In this document: piece after piece, positions 54,550 through 63,712 of the stretch
Layout of the letters: every line of letters starts with the position of its first letter
Position numbering within the stretch: the first letter of the stretch is position 1
DNA from: Planctomycetaceae bacterium
Lineage (GTDB): Bacteria > Planctomycetota > Planctomycetia > Planctomycetales > Planctomycetaceae
Direction of reading: 5' to 3'
Length of the DNA stretch: 64,000 nt
Assembly (NCBI GenBank): GCA_024742875.1
Contig: JANSXP010000007.1
Span: forward strand, 124,001 to 188,000
Translations under genes and position numbers: made by a program
The notes under the pieces: model-generated
What the model was told of the DNA's origin: nothing
What the model saw: only the letters and a program-made list of their open reading frames with translations
The model's database searches: none

Positions 54550-56148
54550 ATGGGCGTTTACAGTCGTTTTCTGCAGCATTCCGCCGCGCACCTGACCCGA
54601 CCGGTCGACGGTGCGTTTTTGGCGTTTTTTCGCTTCGCGGTGGGGGCCGCGTTTCTGTTCAGCTGCCTGTCGTACCTGACAACCGGCTGGGTGGAATACT
54701 TCTATGTCTCGCCGGCGTTCCACTTTAAGTATTTCGGATTTGAGTGGGTCCGTGTTCTGCCCGGAAACGGCATGCGGTGGCTGTTTCAGGCGCTTTGGGT
54801 GTGTGCCGTGCTGGTGGCGACCGGCACCTGTTATTGGATCAGTTCACTGCTGCTGGCGGTCGGCTACACGTATGTATTTCTGATTGACAAGTCGCAATAC
54901 CAGAATCACTACTACCTGCTGATGCTGACGGCCTGGTTGCTGGTGTTTGTCCCGGCTCAGCGCGTGTTCTCTGTTGATCGCTGGTGGGCCAGTCGTCGCG
55001 TCGGACAAAAGAAGGGACAGGGTGTGACTGTGCCTGGCTGGTGTCTGTGGCTGGTTCGATTTCAGGTGGCGCTGCCCTATTTCTTCGGCGGCATTGCCAA
55101 ACTCAACAGTGACTGGATTTATGGGCAGCCGATGCGGATGAAGCTGTCCAATTCCACCTGGTACCCCGTCATCGGCACCTTCTTCACGGAAGAATGGTGC
55201 GTGCAGATGTTCGTTTGGGGGGGCCTGCTGTTCGACCTTTTGGTGGTGCCGCTGCTGCTGTGGAAACGCACGCGGCTGGCTGCTTTCTTCGTTTCGCTCA
55301 GCTTTCACCTGATGAACGCCACGCTGTTCAGCATTGGCGTCTTTCCGTGGTTCATGATTCTGGCTACCACGGTCTTTTTCGAACCCGACTGGCCCCGGCT
55401 GTTCCGACGTCGCGTGTTACGAGGCCGCCCCCGCAGCGCCGCTGGGGCGGACGTAAGTCGTGACACGCCGCGCTGGCTGGTGGTGGGACTGATCGGATAT
55501 GTCGCCGTGCAGTTGCTGTTGCCATGGCGCCATCTGTTTTATCCGGGCAATGTGAGCTGGACCGAAGAGGGACACTTTTTTGCCTGGCACATGAAACTGC
55601 GCGACAAAAAAACCGTGTGCAAATTTCGCTGGCGGGATCCTCAGACTGACGAAATCGGGGATATCAACATTCTGCAGTTCATCACACAGCAGCAGGCGTC
55701 ACACGCGACCGGTGACCCGGAGATGATTGTGCAGTTTTGTCGGTTCTTAAAGCAGCAGATCAGCCGTCAGCGTGGTCGAGAGTGTGAGATCTACGCGCTC
55801 AACCTGACGTCCCTGAACGGCCGCAGACCACAGCCTTTGGTGAACCCCACCATGGATCTGGGCAGTGTGCCTCACGGCGTGTCATTGCCGGATTCCGTGT
55901 GCATGGCGCTGTCAGAGCCACTGCGCCCCTACAATCCCTGGCGTGTGCCGCGGGAAGAGTGGGTCCACCACATCGAAGTCGAGAACCACGAGTTCTGGTT
56001 TGGCGTCAAAGCCGCTGGTCGAGATCGTTCCACATGGCAGGTGCCCCGCCTGGTGTCACCCGAGCGGGAAGCTCAGAGCGGACGCCAACATTCAGGCACA
56101 AAGATGCGAGCCAGTCGCCGGTTGCTGGCCAGCGGAGGTGTTCGATGA
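54550..56148 (+). CDS. HTTM/vitamin K-dependent carboxylase-like protein 1
   Basis: The 532-residue polytopic protein has the HTTM fold of gamma-glutamyl carboxylase relatives. The diagnostic segments are DKSQYQNHYYL, whose His (about 120) matches the catalytic His of GGCX, and LPYFFGGIAKLNSDWIYG, whose Lys (about 184) matches the GGCX base Lys218. A soluble C-terminal part follows with TEEGHFFAWHMKLRDKK. It could carboxylate or oxygenate a substrate with a quinol; the bacterial reaction is unknown. The ATG at 54550 has an AGGAG only two bases away, so an upstream GTG may also be used. The stop overlaps the next gene (ATGA). Confidence 0.85.
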   Translation: MGVYSRFLQHSAAHLTRPVDGAFLAFFRFAVGAAFLFSCLSYLTTGWVEYFYVSPAFHFKYFGFEWVRVLPGNGMRWLFQALWVCAVLVATGTCYWISSLLLAVGYTYVFLIDKSQYQNHYYLLMLTAWLLVFVPAQRVFSVDRWWASRRVGQKKGQGVTVPGWCLWLVRFQVALPYFFGGIAKLNSDWIYGQPMRMKLSNSTWYPVIGTFFTEEWCVQMFVWGGLLFDLLVVPLLLWKRTRLAAFFVSLSFHLMNATLFSIGVFPWFMILATTVFFEPDWPRLFRRRVLRGRPRSAAGADVSRDTPRWLVVGLIGYVAVQLLLPWRHLFYPGNVSWTEEGHFFAWHMKLRDKKTVCKFRWRDPQTDEIGDINILQFITQQQASHATGDPEMIVQFCRFLKQQISRQRGRECEIYALNLTSLNGRRPQPLVNPTMDLGSVPHGVSLPDSVCMALSEPLRPYNPWRVPREEWVHHIEVENHEFWFGVKAAGRDRSTWQVPRLVSPEREAQSGRQHSGTKMRASRRLLASGGVR

Positions 56149-57671
56149 CAACCGGCACCATTCGCGTGGAACGCTTTATCAATGCTGCCTGGAAGTCAGT
56201 GGACGGTGCTTCGCTGGCTGCGTTTCGCGTCGTGTTTGGCCTCGGTGTGGCCGTCTATGCGATCAAGTCGCTGCTGCGTGGTGAAGTGCGGATGATCTTT
56301 GTCGAGCCGCAGTACCACTTCTCCTATTGGGGGTTTGAGTGGGTGAAGCCATGGCCTGGCAACGGCATGTATCTGCATTTTGCGGCGCTGGCTCTGAGTG
56401 GTCTGCTGGTGGCGGCCGGCATTGCTTATCGCGTCACCAGCGTTGTGATGGCGCTGTTGTTTTCCTTCATTTTTTTGAGCGATCGCACGGCCTATCTGAA
56501 CCACTACTATCTGATGGTCCTGCTGTGCTGGATGATGACCGTGATTCCGGCAGACCGCGTGTTGGCGGTGGATCAGTTGGGCGGTCGTGTCGGCAATCAG
56601 TGGGCGGGAACGCAGGATCGGCACAGCACCGAAAGCGTTCCCGCGTGGGCCCTGTGGCTGGTTCGCTTTCATATAGCCCTGCCCTATTTTTTTGGCGGGG
56701 TGGCCAAGCTGAGCGCCGACTGGCTGCAGGGACAGCCAATGCGGATGACACTCATGCAGCAGCCCGCCGTGGCGGACCTGGCGGAGATCGTGGGTGCGGA
56801 CTTTGTTGTCTACCTGTTCTCGATCGGAGGCATGCTGTTTGACCTGTCCGTGGTGCCCCTGCTGCTGTGGCGGCCAACTCGCAAACTGGCTTTCTGTCTG
56901 GTGCTGGGATTTCATTTGACCAATGCGTTTGTGTTTCCCATCGGCGTTTTTCCCTGGCTGATGATCGGCGCCACAACCATATTTTTTGAGCCGGACTGGC
57001 CGCGGCGTCTGCTGCGGACTGAGCCGATCGGTGCCGCCGCGAAGCCCGTTCGTGTTTCCCGTCGTCAGCGTACCGTGCTTATGGTCGTCTGTGGCTATGT
57101 GGTTTTTCATTGTGTGTTGCCGCTGCGTCACCTGGCCACGGCCAGTGATCCCAACTGGACGGAACGCGGTCACTTTTTCGCCTGGCACATGATGCTGCGA
57201 GGCAAACGCTGCGGACTGCGGATGTATTTGACCAGCCCCGAAACCGGGCAGACGCAGCCCGTCAATCTGCGGCGGTATGTGACTGAATATCAGTTTCCCA
57301 AAGTTGGTCGCGATCCGGAGCACATGCGGCAGCTGGCTCACATGATCGCCGACACGATCGAGAAAAAAACGGGCCTGCGCATGCAGGTCCGGGCGTTCGC
57401 GCTGGTTTCACTGAATGGGCGTCGCGCTGAACTGCTGGTGGATCCGACGGTGGATCTGGCACAGCGGCCAGCCACGTGGACGAGGCCCGCATGGATCAAC
57501 GAGTTGACAGAACCTGTGCGGCGAGAGCACTGGGACGTGCCACTGCTGGAATGGGAACAGGCGCTCGGACTGGATGCCGAAGCCATCATTCGTCAGTGGA
57601 ACCAGTCCGGACCCGCCCAGGTGAAGTCAGTGGGATCAGTCGCCGGGCAACCCGGTGGCCGGACTTTGTAA
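56145..57671 (+). CDS. HTTM/vitamin K-dependent carboxylase-like protein 2
   Basis: The 508-residue protein is a paralogue of the preceding gene, starting at the ATG at 56145 that overlaps its TGA (56146-56148); GGAGG is upstream. Both key segments recur: RTAYLNHYYL (His about 120) and LPYFFGGVAKLSADWLQG (Lys about 188), plus WTERGHFFAWHMMLRGKR in the soluble half. The two proteins are diverged over their lengths but keep the same architecture, so they could form a heterodimer. The frame upstream of this ATG is open only because it runs inside the first gene. Confidence 0.85.
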   Translation: MTTGTIRVERFINAAWKSVDGASLAAFRVVFGLGVAVYAIKSLLRGEVRMIFVEPQYHFSYWGFEWVKPWPGNGMYLHFAALALSGLLVAAGIAYRVTSVVMALLFSFIFLSDRTAYLNHYYLMVLLCWMMTVIPADRVLAVDQLGGRVGNQWAGTQDRHSTESVPAWALWLVRFHIALPYFFGGVAKLSADWLQGQPMRMTLMQQPAVADLAEIVGADFVVYLFSIGGMLFDLSVVPLLLWRPTRKLAFCLVLGFHLTNAFVFPIGVFPWLMIGATTIFFEPDWPRRLLRTEPIGAAAKPVRVSRRQRTVLMVVCGYVVFHCVLPLRHLATASDPNWTERGHFFAWHMMLRGKRCGLRMYLTSPETGQTQPVNLRRYVTEYQFPKVGRDPEHMRQLAHMIADTIEKKTGLRMQVRAFALVSLNGRRAELLVDPTVDLAQRPATWTRPAWINELTEPVRREHWDVPLLEWEQALGLDAEAIIRQWNQSGPAQVKSVGSVAGQPGGRTL

Positions 57672-57710
57672 CAGGGCGCCACAGGCGCACACTCTTTCAA
57701 GGCTTTCATC

Positions 57711-59201
57711 GTGGACAGTTGCTGGTACTACTATCTGTTTGGGGAACAGTTCGGTCCGGTGACGCGGCAGCAGCTGATCGAGCTTGCCGATGACGGCACC
57801 CTGTCGGCAACGGACAGGGTGCGGCACGCCAGTGGCGAGGTCTTGCAGGAGGTCCAGTCGGTGCTTGGCATCGACCGCCGTGAACGGACACCCGCACGAA
57901 GCACGGCTCCAGTGGCCTCACCACTGACCATGATGGCGGATTCGTCCGGCACAGTGGGTCAGAACGACCTGGGGCCCAGTATCGATGATTTTGTCATCGA
58001 AAAAACGTCCGACGACTCCCGCATCAGCCCCGCACTTTCACCGCCTTCGCAGTCTCCACTGCGGTCGTCCACACCGATGCAAAGAGAGCCGGCCACCGAA
58101 GAAGCGTTCTATCTGCGGTCCAGTGAGACGACCATTGGCCCGCTGACTCTGGACGCGCTGTGCCGCATGGCGGATGCCGGCAAGGTGGCGTCCGCAGATT
58201 ACATTCGTCGCGCGAGTGAATCCGGCTGGCATCCGGCCAGTGAGGTGCCGGAAGTGATGGCGGCTGTCCTCATGCAGGAGGCAAGCCGGCCGACAAAACG
58301 CAATCGCTCCCGTGATTCGGACGTACGTCGCCGCAGCAACAGCGGGCCGGGAGGCTCAGGCGTTCGTCCTCGGAAAGGTGGAAACGGGAAAAAGAAGCCA
58401 CGCACGCGCGATGAAAAACTGCAGGGCATCTTTGACGAGGTCTTTCAACAGGAGAAAGCGTCATCCGAAAAACGCGTCGCACCGTCGCCGTCAGTCGCAT
58501 CCCGTGCGGCGACTGAAGCGTCCACCGCCCCTGATCCCTCAACCATTTCGCAGACGCCATCGCCGGCTGACCTGACGGCAAACGCAGACATGGCCAGCGA
58601 CTCTGCCACGATGGCGGCGATGTCAGAGGCCGCGCTCGGCGGGTCGCCCGGGTTGAATTCACCCGGTATGGGAGGCCAGAGCATCGGGGCGGAAATGCCG
58701 TCCGCAGCCAGCAGTGGCCTCTACCGCGGTGGGGCTGCCGGCGCGATGGGCACGCAGCCGCCCGTGAAGCCATGGACTCCGCCGAAGAAAAAGAAATCGG
58801 GCGGCGGTATGGACCCCGATCTTTTGAGAAAGCTGGGCATCGGTGCAGGTGTCGTGGTCGCGCTGCTGCTGATCCCCGTGATCTGGTCGATACTGCCCGG
58901 ATCTCGCTCCGCGCCAGACAGCGGCACTGTCAAACCCGCCCTGATGGCCATGGTGGGGCGCTACGAGGCGGCCGCCGCGTCACCGGATTCATGGAAGGCG
59001 TTTCAGGAGCAAGTGCGGCCGCAGGCGGGGGCCTGGGTGAAGCAGTATCGCGCGGTCGGCCAGCGTACACCGGAACAGCTCAAGCTGCAGGAAGCCGCCA
59101 CACAACTGGTTCAACTGGTGAACTCCAAACACGACGACAAACAGAAACACGAGCAGTTTCTGGAAAAGATCAACGAGCAGCTCGGTGGTGTGGCGGGCTA
59201 G
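57711..59201 (+). CDS. GYF-domain (DUF4339) membrane protein
   Basis: The 496-residue protein starts at GTG 57711. Residues about 4-50 (WYYYLFGEQFGPVTRQQLIELADDGTL) and about 128-183 (AFYLRSSETTIGPLTLDALCRMADAGKV) are two GYF_2/DUF4339 domains. A basic, Lys/Arg-rich linker (RKGGNGKKKPRTRDEKLQG) and a Ser/Ala-rich stretch lead to one membrane helix (about 375-395; LGIGAGVVVALLLIPVIWSIL) and a helical C-terminal part. GYF_2 domains in planctomycetes are usually attached to membrane proteins of unknown function. It follows the HTTM pair by 39 bases and is likely in the same operon. Confidence 0.8.
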   Translation: MDSCWYYYLFGEQFGPVTRQQLIELADDGTLSATDRVRHASGEVLQEVQSVLGIDRRERTPARSTAPVASPLTMMADSSGTVGQNDLGPSIDDFVIEKTSDDSRISPALSPPSQSPLRSSTPMQREPATEEAFYLRSSETTIGPLTLDALCRMADAGKVASADYIRRASESGWHPASEVPEVMAAVLMQEASRPTKRNRSRDSDVRRRSNSGPGGSGVRPRKGGNGKKKPRTRDEKLQGIFDEVFQQEKASSEKRVAPSPSVASRAATEASTAPDPSTISQTPSPADLTANADMASDSATMAAMSEAALGGSPGLNSPGMGGQSIGAEMPSAASSGLYRGGAAGAMGTQPPVKPWTPPKKKKSGGGMDPDLLRKLGIGAGVVVALLLIPVIWSILPGSRSAPDSGTVKPALMAMVGRYEAAAASPDSWKAFQEQVRPQAGAWVKQYRAVGQRTPEQLKLQEAATQLVQLVNSKHDDKQKHEQFLEKINEQLGGVAG

Positions 59202-59406
59202 CCATCTGCTCTTTGACCTGACGGGCACCAGGTGTGTGCAGTGGTCCCTCGGCCGCAAGTCACCCCCTCCGCCCTGCGATCTTCATCTGTCGCCATCGCG
59301 GCGATACGGCGGCCGGCTCGCTGACTGGCGTGCAGCCCGTCTGCAACTGCCGGACGCCCACTTCGGTTTCCATTCTCTATTCTCCAACTCGTCCGAGGAA
59401 TCTGTC

Positions 59407-60933
59407 ATGCGTCCGTTTTTCTTATGTCTTGTGGCCGCCGTGCTGGCCTGCCCGGTGACCGCTCACGATGACTCTGAGAATCACGATCACCCTCCCCTGG
59501 CCGATGAGGTCGACGTGTACCGTCCGTCTCTGCGACCGGATCGCATCGTGCTCTCATGGCAGCGTGACCCGGCCACCACGCAGTCGGTGACCTGGCGGAC
59601 GTCCGTGGCCGTCACCCGTCCGCTGGCGGAGATTGCCATCGCCGGATCAGGGCCCGAATTCGTGTCTGCGGCGAAGCAGCTGGAAGGCACGGCCGAGCCG
59701 CTGCTGACCAACCTCGGTCCTGCGCATTTTCATACGGTCGAATTTACCGATCTCACTCCGTCCACAAAGTATGCGTACCGTGTGGGTGATGGTGTCAACT
59801 GGAGTGAATGGTTTCACTTCACCGCGGCCAGTGACAAAAGTGAGCCGTTTTCCTTTGTCTATTTTGGGGACGCCCAGAACGATGTGCGGTCGATGTGGTC
59901 CCGCGTGATTCGTGAAGCCTACGGTGACGCGCCCGACCTGAGTTTCTTTCTGCACGCTGGCGATCTGATCAATCGAGCCGAATCTGATGGAGAGTGGGGG
60001 CAGTGGTTTGCTGCCGGCAAATGGCTCAACGCCATGGTGCCCAGCGTCGCCGTGCCGGGCAATCATGAGCAGGCCCGGACGCTCGACGGCCGTAAGCTGT
60101 CGCATCACTGGCGGCCGCAGTTTGCCTTTCCCACCAACGGCCCGGAAGGTCTGGAGGAATCGTGTTACACGCTCGTGTATCAGGGCGTGCGTTTCATCGG
60201 CATGAACTCCAATGAGCGGCAGGACGAGCAGGCGGTGTGGCTGGAGCAGGTGCTGTCAGAAAACCAGTGCCCGTGGGTGATCTGTACGTTCCACCACCCC
60301 ATTTTCTCCACCGGCCGCGATCGTGACAACGCTGAACTGCGGTCGCTGTGGAAGCCCATTATCGACAAATATCATGTGGACCTTGTGCTGCAGGGGCACG
60401 ACCACACCTACGGCCGCACGGGCCTGGAGACGCCGCTGGCTGGCGATGTGGCGGCCAACGAGCCCACTGGCGTGAATAAGCGCGACCAGTCCACCGGCAC
60501 CGTCTATGTGGTGTCCGTCAGTGGTCCCAAAATGTACACGCTGCAGCGCTACGAGTTTATGAAGCGTCAGGCGGAAAACACGCAGCTGTATCAGATCATT
60601 CATGTGGACGGTGACGAACTGCGGTACGAGGCACGCACGGCCATCGGCGAGTTGTACGATGCGTTCACACTCAAAAAGCGGGAAGGACAGATCAATCAGC
60701 TGATTGAACAGATTCCCCCAACCCCGGAACGCGTGAAAACGGCCAAGACGGCGGCCAGTGAGGCCAACCGCTTCATCAAAAAGCTGATGGCCGAAAATGA
60801 CGTCAACAAAGACGCTCGTCTGACGCGGGAAGAAGTTCCTCCGCAGTACCGCGATCAGTTTGGCACCGTGGATGCCAACAAAGACGGCAGCGTCACACTC
60901 GCAGAGCTGCGACAGGCCCTGGGGAGTCGCTGA
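59407..60933 (+). CDS. Purple acid phosphatase-like metallophosphoesterase with EF-hands
   Basis: The start is placed at 59407, giving a signal peptide (MRPFFLCLVAAVLACPVTAHD) in a 508-residue protein. An N-terminal fibronectin-like domain (about 38-140) precedes the phosphoesterase domain with YFGDAQND, FLHAGDLIN, VPGNHEQ, TFHHPIFS and QGHDHTYGR. The motif GDLIN lacks the Tyr of true purple acid phosphatases, so the charge-transfer ligand is missing. The C-terminus carries two EF-hand loops (DVNKDARLTREE, DANKDGSVTLAEL), suggesting calcium control. The protein should act in the periplasm or outside. Confidence 0.85.
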   Translation: MRPFFLCLVAAVLACPVTAHDDSENHDHPPLADEVDVYRPSLRPDRIVLSWQRDPATTQSVTWRTSVAVTRPLAEIAIAGSGPEFVSAAKQLEGTAEPLLTNLGPAHFHTVEFTDLTPSTKYAYRVGDGVNWSEWFHFTAASDKSEPFSFVYFGDAQNDVRSMWSRVIREAYGDAPDLSFFLHAGDLINRAESDGEWGQWFAAGKWLNAMVPSVAVPGNHEQARTLDGRKLSHHWRPQFAFPTNGPEGLEESCYTLVYQGVRFIGMNSNERQDEQAVWLEQVLSENQCPWVICTFHHPIFSTGRDRDNAELRSLWKPIIDKYHVDLVLQGHDHTYGRTGLETPLAGDVAANEPTGVNKRDQSTGTVYVVSVSGPKMYTLQRYEFMKRQAENTQLYQIIHVDGDELRYEARTAIGELYDAFTLKKREGQINQLIEQIPPTPERVKTAKTAASEANRFIKKLMAENDVNKDARLTREEVPPQYRDQFGTVDANKDGSVTLAELRQALGSR

Positions 60934-60979
60934 AATGCGGCCGGCTGCCGGAATCGGGCATGATGTGATTTGGTCAGAC

Positions 60980-63058
60980 TTAGTGAATCAGCTGAAACTC
61001 ACTGCTGTTCAGATAGGCCCACATCATGTCTTCCACGGCCACTGGCAGGGCATTGCCGCCGCCCGGCTGGCTGGAAAGCTGACGAACGCGGCTCTTGAAG
61101 GCCGCCGCTTCTCGCTCGGTGGACTCGCGTGTCAGCATGGCCAGTGCCACCCGATCGAGCGTTTTGCTGACGGCCGGGCGACGTGACGTGCCAAGAATTG
61201 ACTGAGTCGCCTGCCGTATGGCGGCCGTCACCTCGTCACCGTTCATCATCACCAGTGCCTGCGCGATAGTGCCGTCAAACTCCATCGACTCGTCATTCTC
61301 ATCGGTATCAAACGAGCGGGTGAACTGGCTGATCCATTCGCGTCGGTGCTGAGAGTATTCTGACGCATCGGGAATCGGCTGTCCGGCGGCGGAGCGGATG
61401 GCCACGCGAATGCTCTCATACACCTGCTCGGGAGACATGCGGCGGACATACACACGACTGAACAGCGGAATCTCACCGCGATCTGGCTGGTCGATGTCAT
61501 TGGCAATCGTCAGGTCGCTGCTGAGCCGCCAGGCGCGACTGGCGCCAATCCAGACCATCAGGCGCTTGACGTCATAGTCAGACTTCACAAACGCTTCGGT
61601 CAGCATGTCGAGAAGTTCCGGGTGACTGACGGTCGCATGAGCTCCCATGTCATCGACCTGCGGCGTGAAGCCGTAGCCGAAAAAGTGGGCCCACATGCGG
61701 TTGACCATCGATCGGGCCACACGATGTGACGAGTCCTTTGCCAGCAGACGCGCGAGTGTCTGACGACGGTTCTCGCCACTGTCGCGTTCAATTTTCGTGC
61801 CGTCGTACTCCGGCAGAACGGCCTTTTGCAGCCCGCTGCGGGTGGAGAAGTACGTCATGCGGTCCTTGTCATGGGGTTTGTCCTGCAGCGTCCACGCCAG
61901 TCTGCGAACGCCCGTGTTGCCGGCGGCCGCCAGGGGCACCGACTTCTGCTGGGCATCTTTGAAGAACGCGTTTAATGCCCAGTACTCTTCCTGCAGATAG
62001 CCTTTGGTAAACGGATGATCGTGGCACTGCACGCAGCTGATCTGCTCGCCCAGAAACAGGCGGGCCGTCACGGCGGTGGCCGGCGTGGCTTCGTTGTTCA
62101 AATGTGCCAGCAGAAAATTGGTGGCCCCGTTTTCGTCGTTGCGACCGGAGGCGGAAATCAGCTCATCGACGGTCTGCATCCATGGCCTGTTTTCCTCGAA
62201 CATGTCCACGAGGTACTCGTACAGCTTCTCGCGATTCACGCCCCGTTTTTCGGTTCGCCCAATCAGCAGGTTGGTCCAGACCACGGCCAGATAAGAGGAC
62301 CGCTCTGAGTCGTCTGACATTTTCGCAATCAGCGCGTCATATTTCCGAGGACCGCCGTCGGTCAGAAAACTCTCGGACTCCTGCAGCGTGGGGATGCGGC
62401 CGGTGAATGTCAGATACACGCGGCGCAGCCACTCATAGTCCGACGCGGTGGGTGACGGCTGGATTCCCTGGTCATCCCATGCGGTCGCCAGAAAATCATC
62501 CAGACGACCGGTGACATCCTCATTGGTGAACTTCGCTGGCAGGTACTCCACCGGCTGTGGCCCGTTTTCCGCGACCACAGTTGGGCCCGGCTGGCGCTCC
62601 GTGGGCAGCTGATTTCGCATTTCCAAAGGAGCGACGGGAGCGAGTGTGTCTTCAGACTCACCATCGCTCTCCGTGTCGGGGTCACTGGCTGTTCCCGGGG
62701 ACAGCACAAAATTGGCCGCGCCGCCCGGCTGCTGCAGCTGCGAGACAACGACTGCGCACAACACAATCGCAGCCGCAGCCGCCAGCGTGGCCGTCAGTCG
62801 GCGTGCGGATGGCCTGTTTGCCGATGGGGCCGAAGATCGGGCCACAGAAGCGGCCGGTTCCACGAGGTCGGTGCTGCGGGAAACAGACAGGCCGGCATCC
62901 CAGTGCAGCTGAGCGTGGATCACGCTGTAGTCAACGTAATCATCAACCAGCTGCGGGTTTGATCGCAGCAGTTCATTCAGGCGGCCGTTCTGATCGACGG
63001 TCAGTCGATCTTCCACCTGCAGGTTCAGCAGCTGAAACAGTTCTTCACGGGGATTCAT
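60980..63058 (-). CDS. DUF1549/DUF1553 protein with anti-sigma-like N-terminus
   Basis: The 692-residue protein starts at ATG 63058 (GAGGG nine bases upstream), two bases after the sigma factor stop. Residues 1-50 (ELFQLLNLQVEDRLTVDQNGRLNELLRSNPQLVDDYVDYSVIHAQLHWD) resemble the N-terminal helices of planctomycete anti-sigma/FecR-like proteins. A membrane helix (about 87-104) follows, then DUF1549 (LRRVYLTFTGRIPTLQES, CVQCHDHPF) and DUF1553 (SMVNRMWAHFFGYGFTPQVDDMG, YVRRMSPEQVYESIR). DUF1549/1553 proteins usually pair with DUF1501 proteins, as here. The fusion suggests the sigma factor is held by its own operon partner. Confidence 0.88.
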   Translation of the reverse strand: MNPREELFQLLNLQVEDRLTVDQNGRLNELLRSNPQLVDDYVDYSVIHAQLHWDAGLSVSRSTDLVEPAASVARSSAPSANRPSARRLTATLAAAAAIVLCAVVVSQLQQPGGAANFVLSPGTASDPDTESDGESEDTLAPVAPLEMRNQLPTERQPGPTVVAENGPQPVEYLPAKFTNEDVTGRLDDFLATAWDDQGIQPSPTASDYEWLRRVYLTFTGRIPTLQESESFLTDGGPRKYDALIAKMSDDSERSSYLAVVWTNLLIGRTEKRGVNREKLYEYLVDMFEENRPWMQTVDELISASGRNDENGATNFLLAHLNNEATPATAVTARLFLGEQISCVQCHDHPFTKGYLQEEYWALNAFFKDAQQKSVPLAAAGNTGVRRLAWTLQDKPHDKDRMTYFSTRSGLQKAVLPEYDGTKIERDSGENRRQTLARLLAKDSSHRVARSMVNRMWAHFFGYGFTPQVDDMGAHATVSHPELLDMLTEAFVKSDYDVKRLMVWIGASRAWRLSSDLTIANDIDQPDRGEIPLFSRVYVRRMSPEQVYESIRVAIRSAAGQPIPDASEYSQHRREWISQFTRSFDTDENDESMEFDGTIAQALVMMNGDEVTAAIRQATQSILGTSRRPAVSKTLDRVALAMLTRESTEREAAAFKSRVRQLSSQPGGGNALPVAVEDMMWAYLNSSEFQLIH

Positions 63059-63060
63059 GG

Positions 63061-63606
63061 TTATCGTCCCTCTTCCGGAAGCTGCAAACGCACACACTCC
63101 ATCAGAGCGCGGCGAATGCGGCCCAGTGACTGGTACACGGAGTTGGCGGGGCGTCCCAGCATTTCCGCCACTTTGTCTCCGTTGACTCCCGGTGAGTATC
63201 GCATTTTGATCAGTTCTTTATCGCGCGGCTTCAGCTTCTCAACACACTGCGCCAGTGCTTCCTGGCGGGCCAGAGTCTGTTCGCTCACCGCCTCAGTTCG
63301 GTCGGCCACAATTTCCAGAATGTCGTCTTCCAGAAAGACCAGTTTACGACCGCGATTGCGACGAAAGCGGAAGACTTCCAGGCGGGCGATGGCCCGTCCC
63401 CAGGCCAGAAAATTGGTGCCTTCTTCAAACTGCTGAAACTTGGACCAGATGACCAGGTTGGTTTCCTGCAGCACTTCGTCCGCGTCAGCCGGATTGCCCA
63501 CCAGTGGCAGCAGATACAGGAACAGCGGACGCTGCGCCTGCGTGAAGGACCGAATGAATTCTTCACTCGGTCGCACCACCTGCTCTTCACCGGAAGGTTT
63601 CGTCAT
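63061..63606 (-). CDS. ECF RNA polymerase sigma factor
   Basis: The 181-residue protein has region 2 (RPLFLYLLPLVGNPADADEVLQETNLVIWSKFQQF, FLAWGRAIARLEVFRFRRNRGRK) and region 4 (LKPRDKELIKMRYSPGVNGDKVAEMLGRPANSVYQSLGRIRRALMECV), the Rhodopirellula/Gemmata-type ECF seen in many planctomycete operons. ATG 63606 is preferred over the TTG three bases before it; AGGA lies ten bases upstream. It is directly followed, with a 2-base gap, by the DUF1549 gene. Confidence 0.93.
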   Translation of the reverse strand: MTKPSGEEQVVRPSEEFIRSFTQAQRPLFLYLLPLVGNPADADEVLQETNLVIWSKFQQFEEGTNFLAWGRAIARLEVFRFRRNRGRKLVFLEDDILEIVADRTEAVSEQTLARQEALAQCVEKLKPRDKELIKMRYSPGVNGDKVAEMLGRPANSVYQSLGRIRRALMECVRLQLPEEGR

Positions 63607-63627
63607 CAACCGTCATTCCTGCGAGAC

Positions 63628-63661
63628 AAAAACAGGCTCCAGCCGTAATGGCTGGAGCCTG
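63628..63661 (-). terminator. Terminator of the DUF1501 gene
   Basis: A perfect 12-bp stem (CAGGCTCCAGCC / GGCTGGAGCCTG) with a 5-base loop is followed on the minus strand by TTTTT. It separates the DUF1501 gene from the sigma factor gene. Confidence 0.9.
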
Positions 63662-63712
63662 AGCCCATTCACAACAGAATCAATCCGCCGCCATGCCGGG
63701 CGAAACGCGGGT

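Noticed and set aside
56196-57341. 381-residue leftward open frame
   Set aside because: Antisense to the second HTTM gene, whose catalytic motifs are intact; Gln/His-rich shadow.
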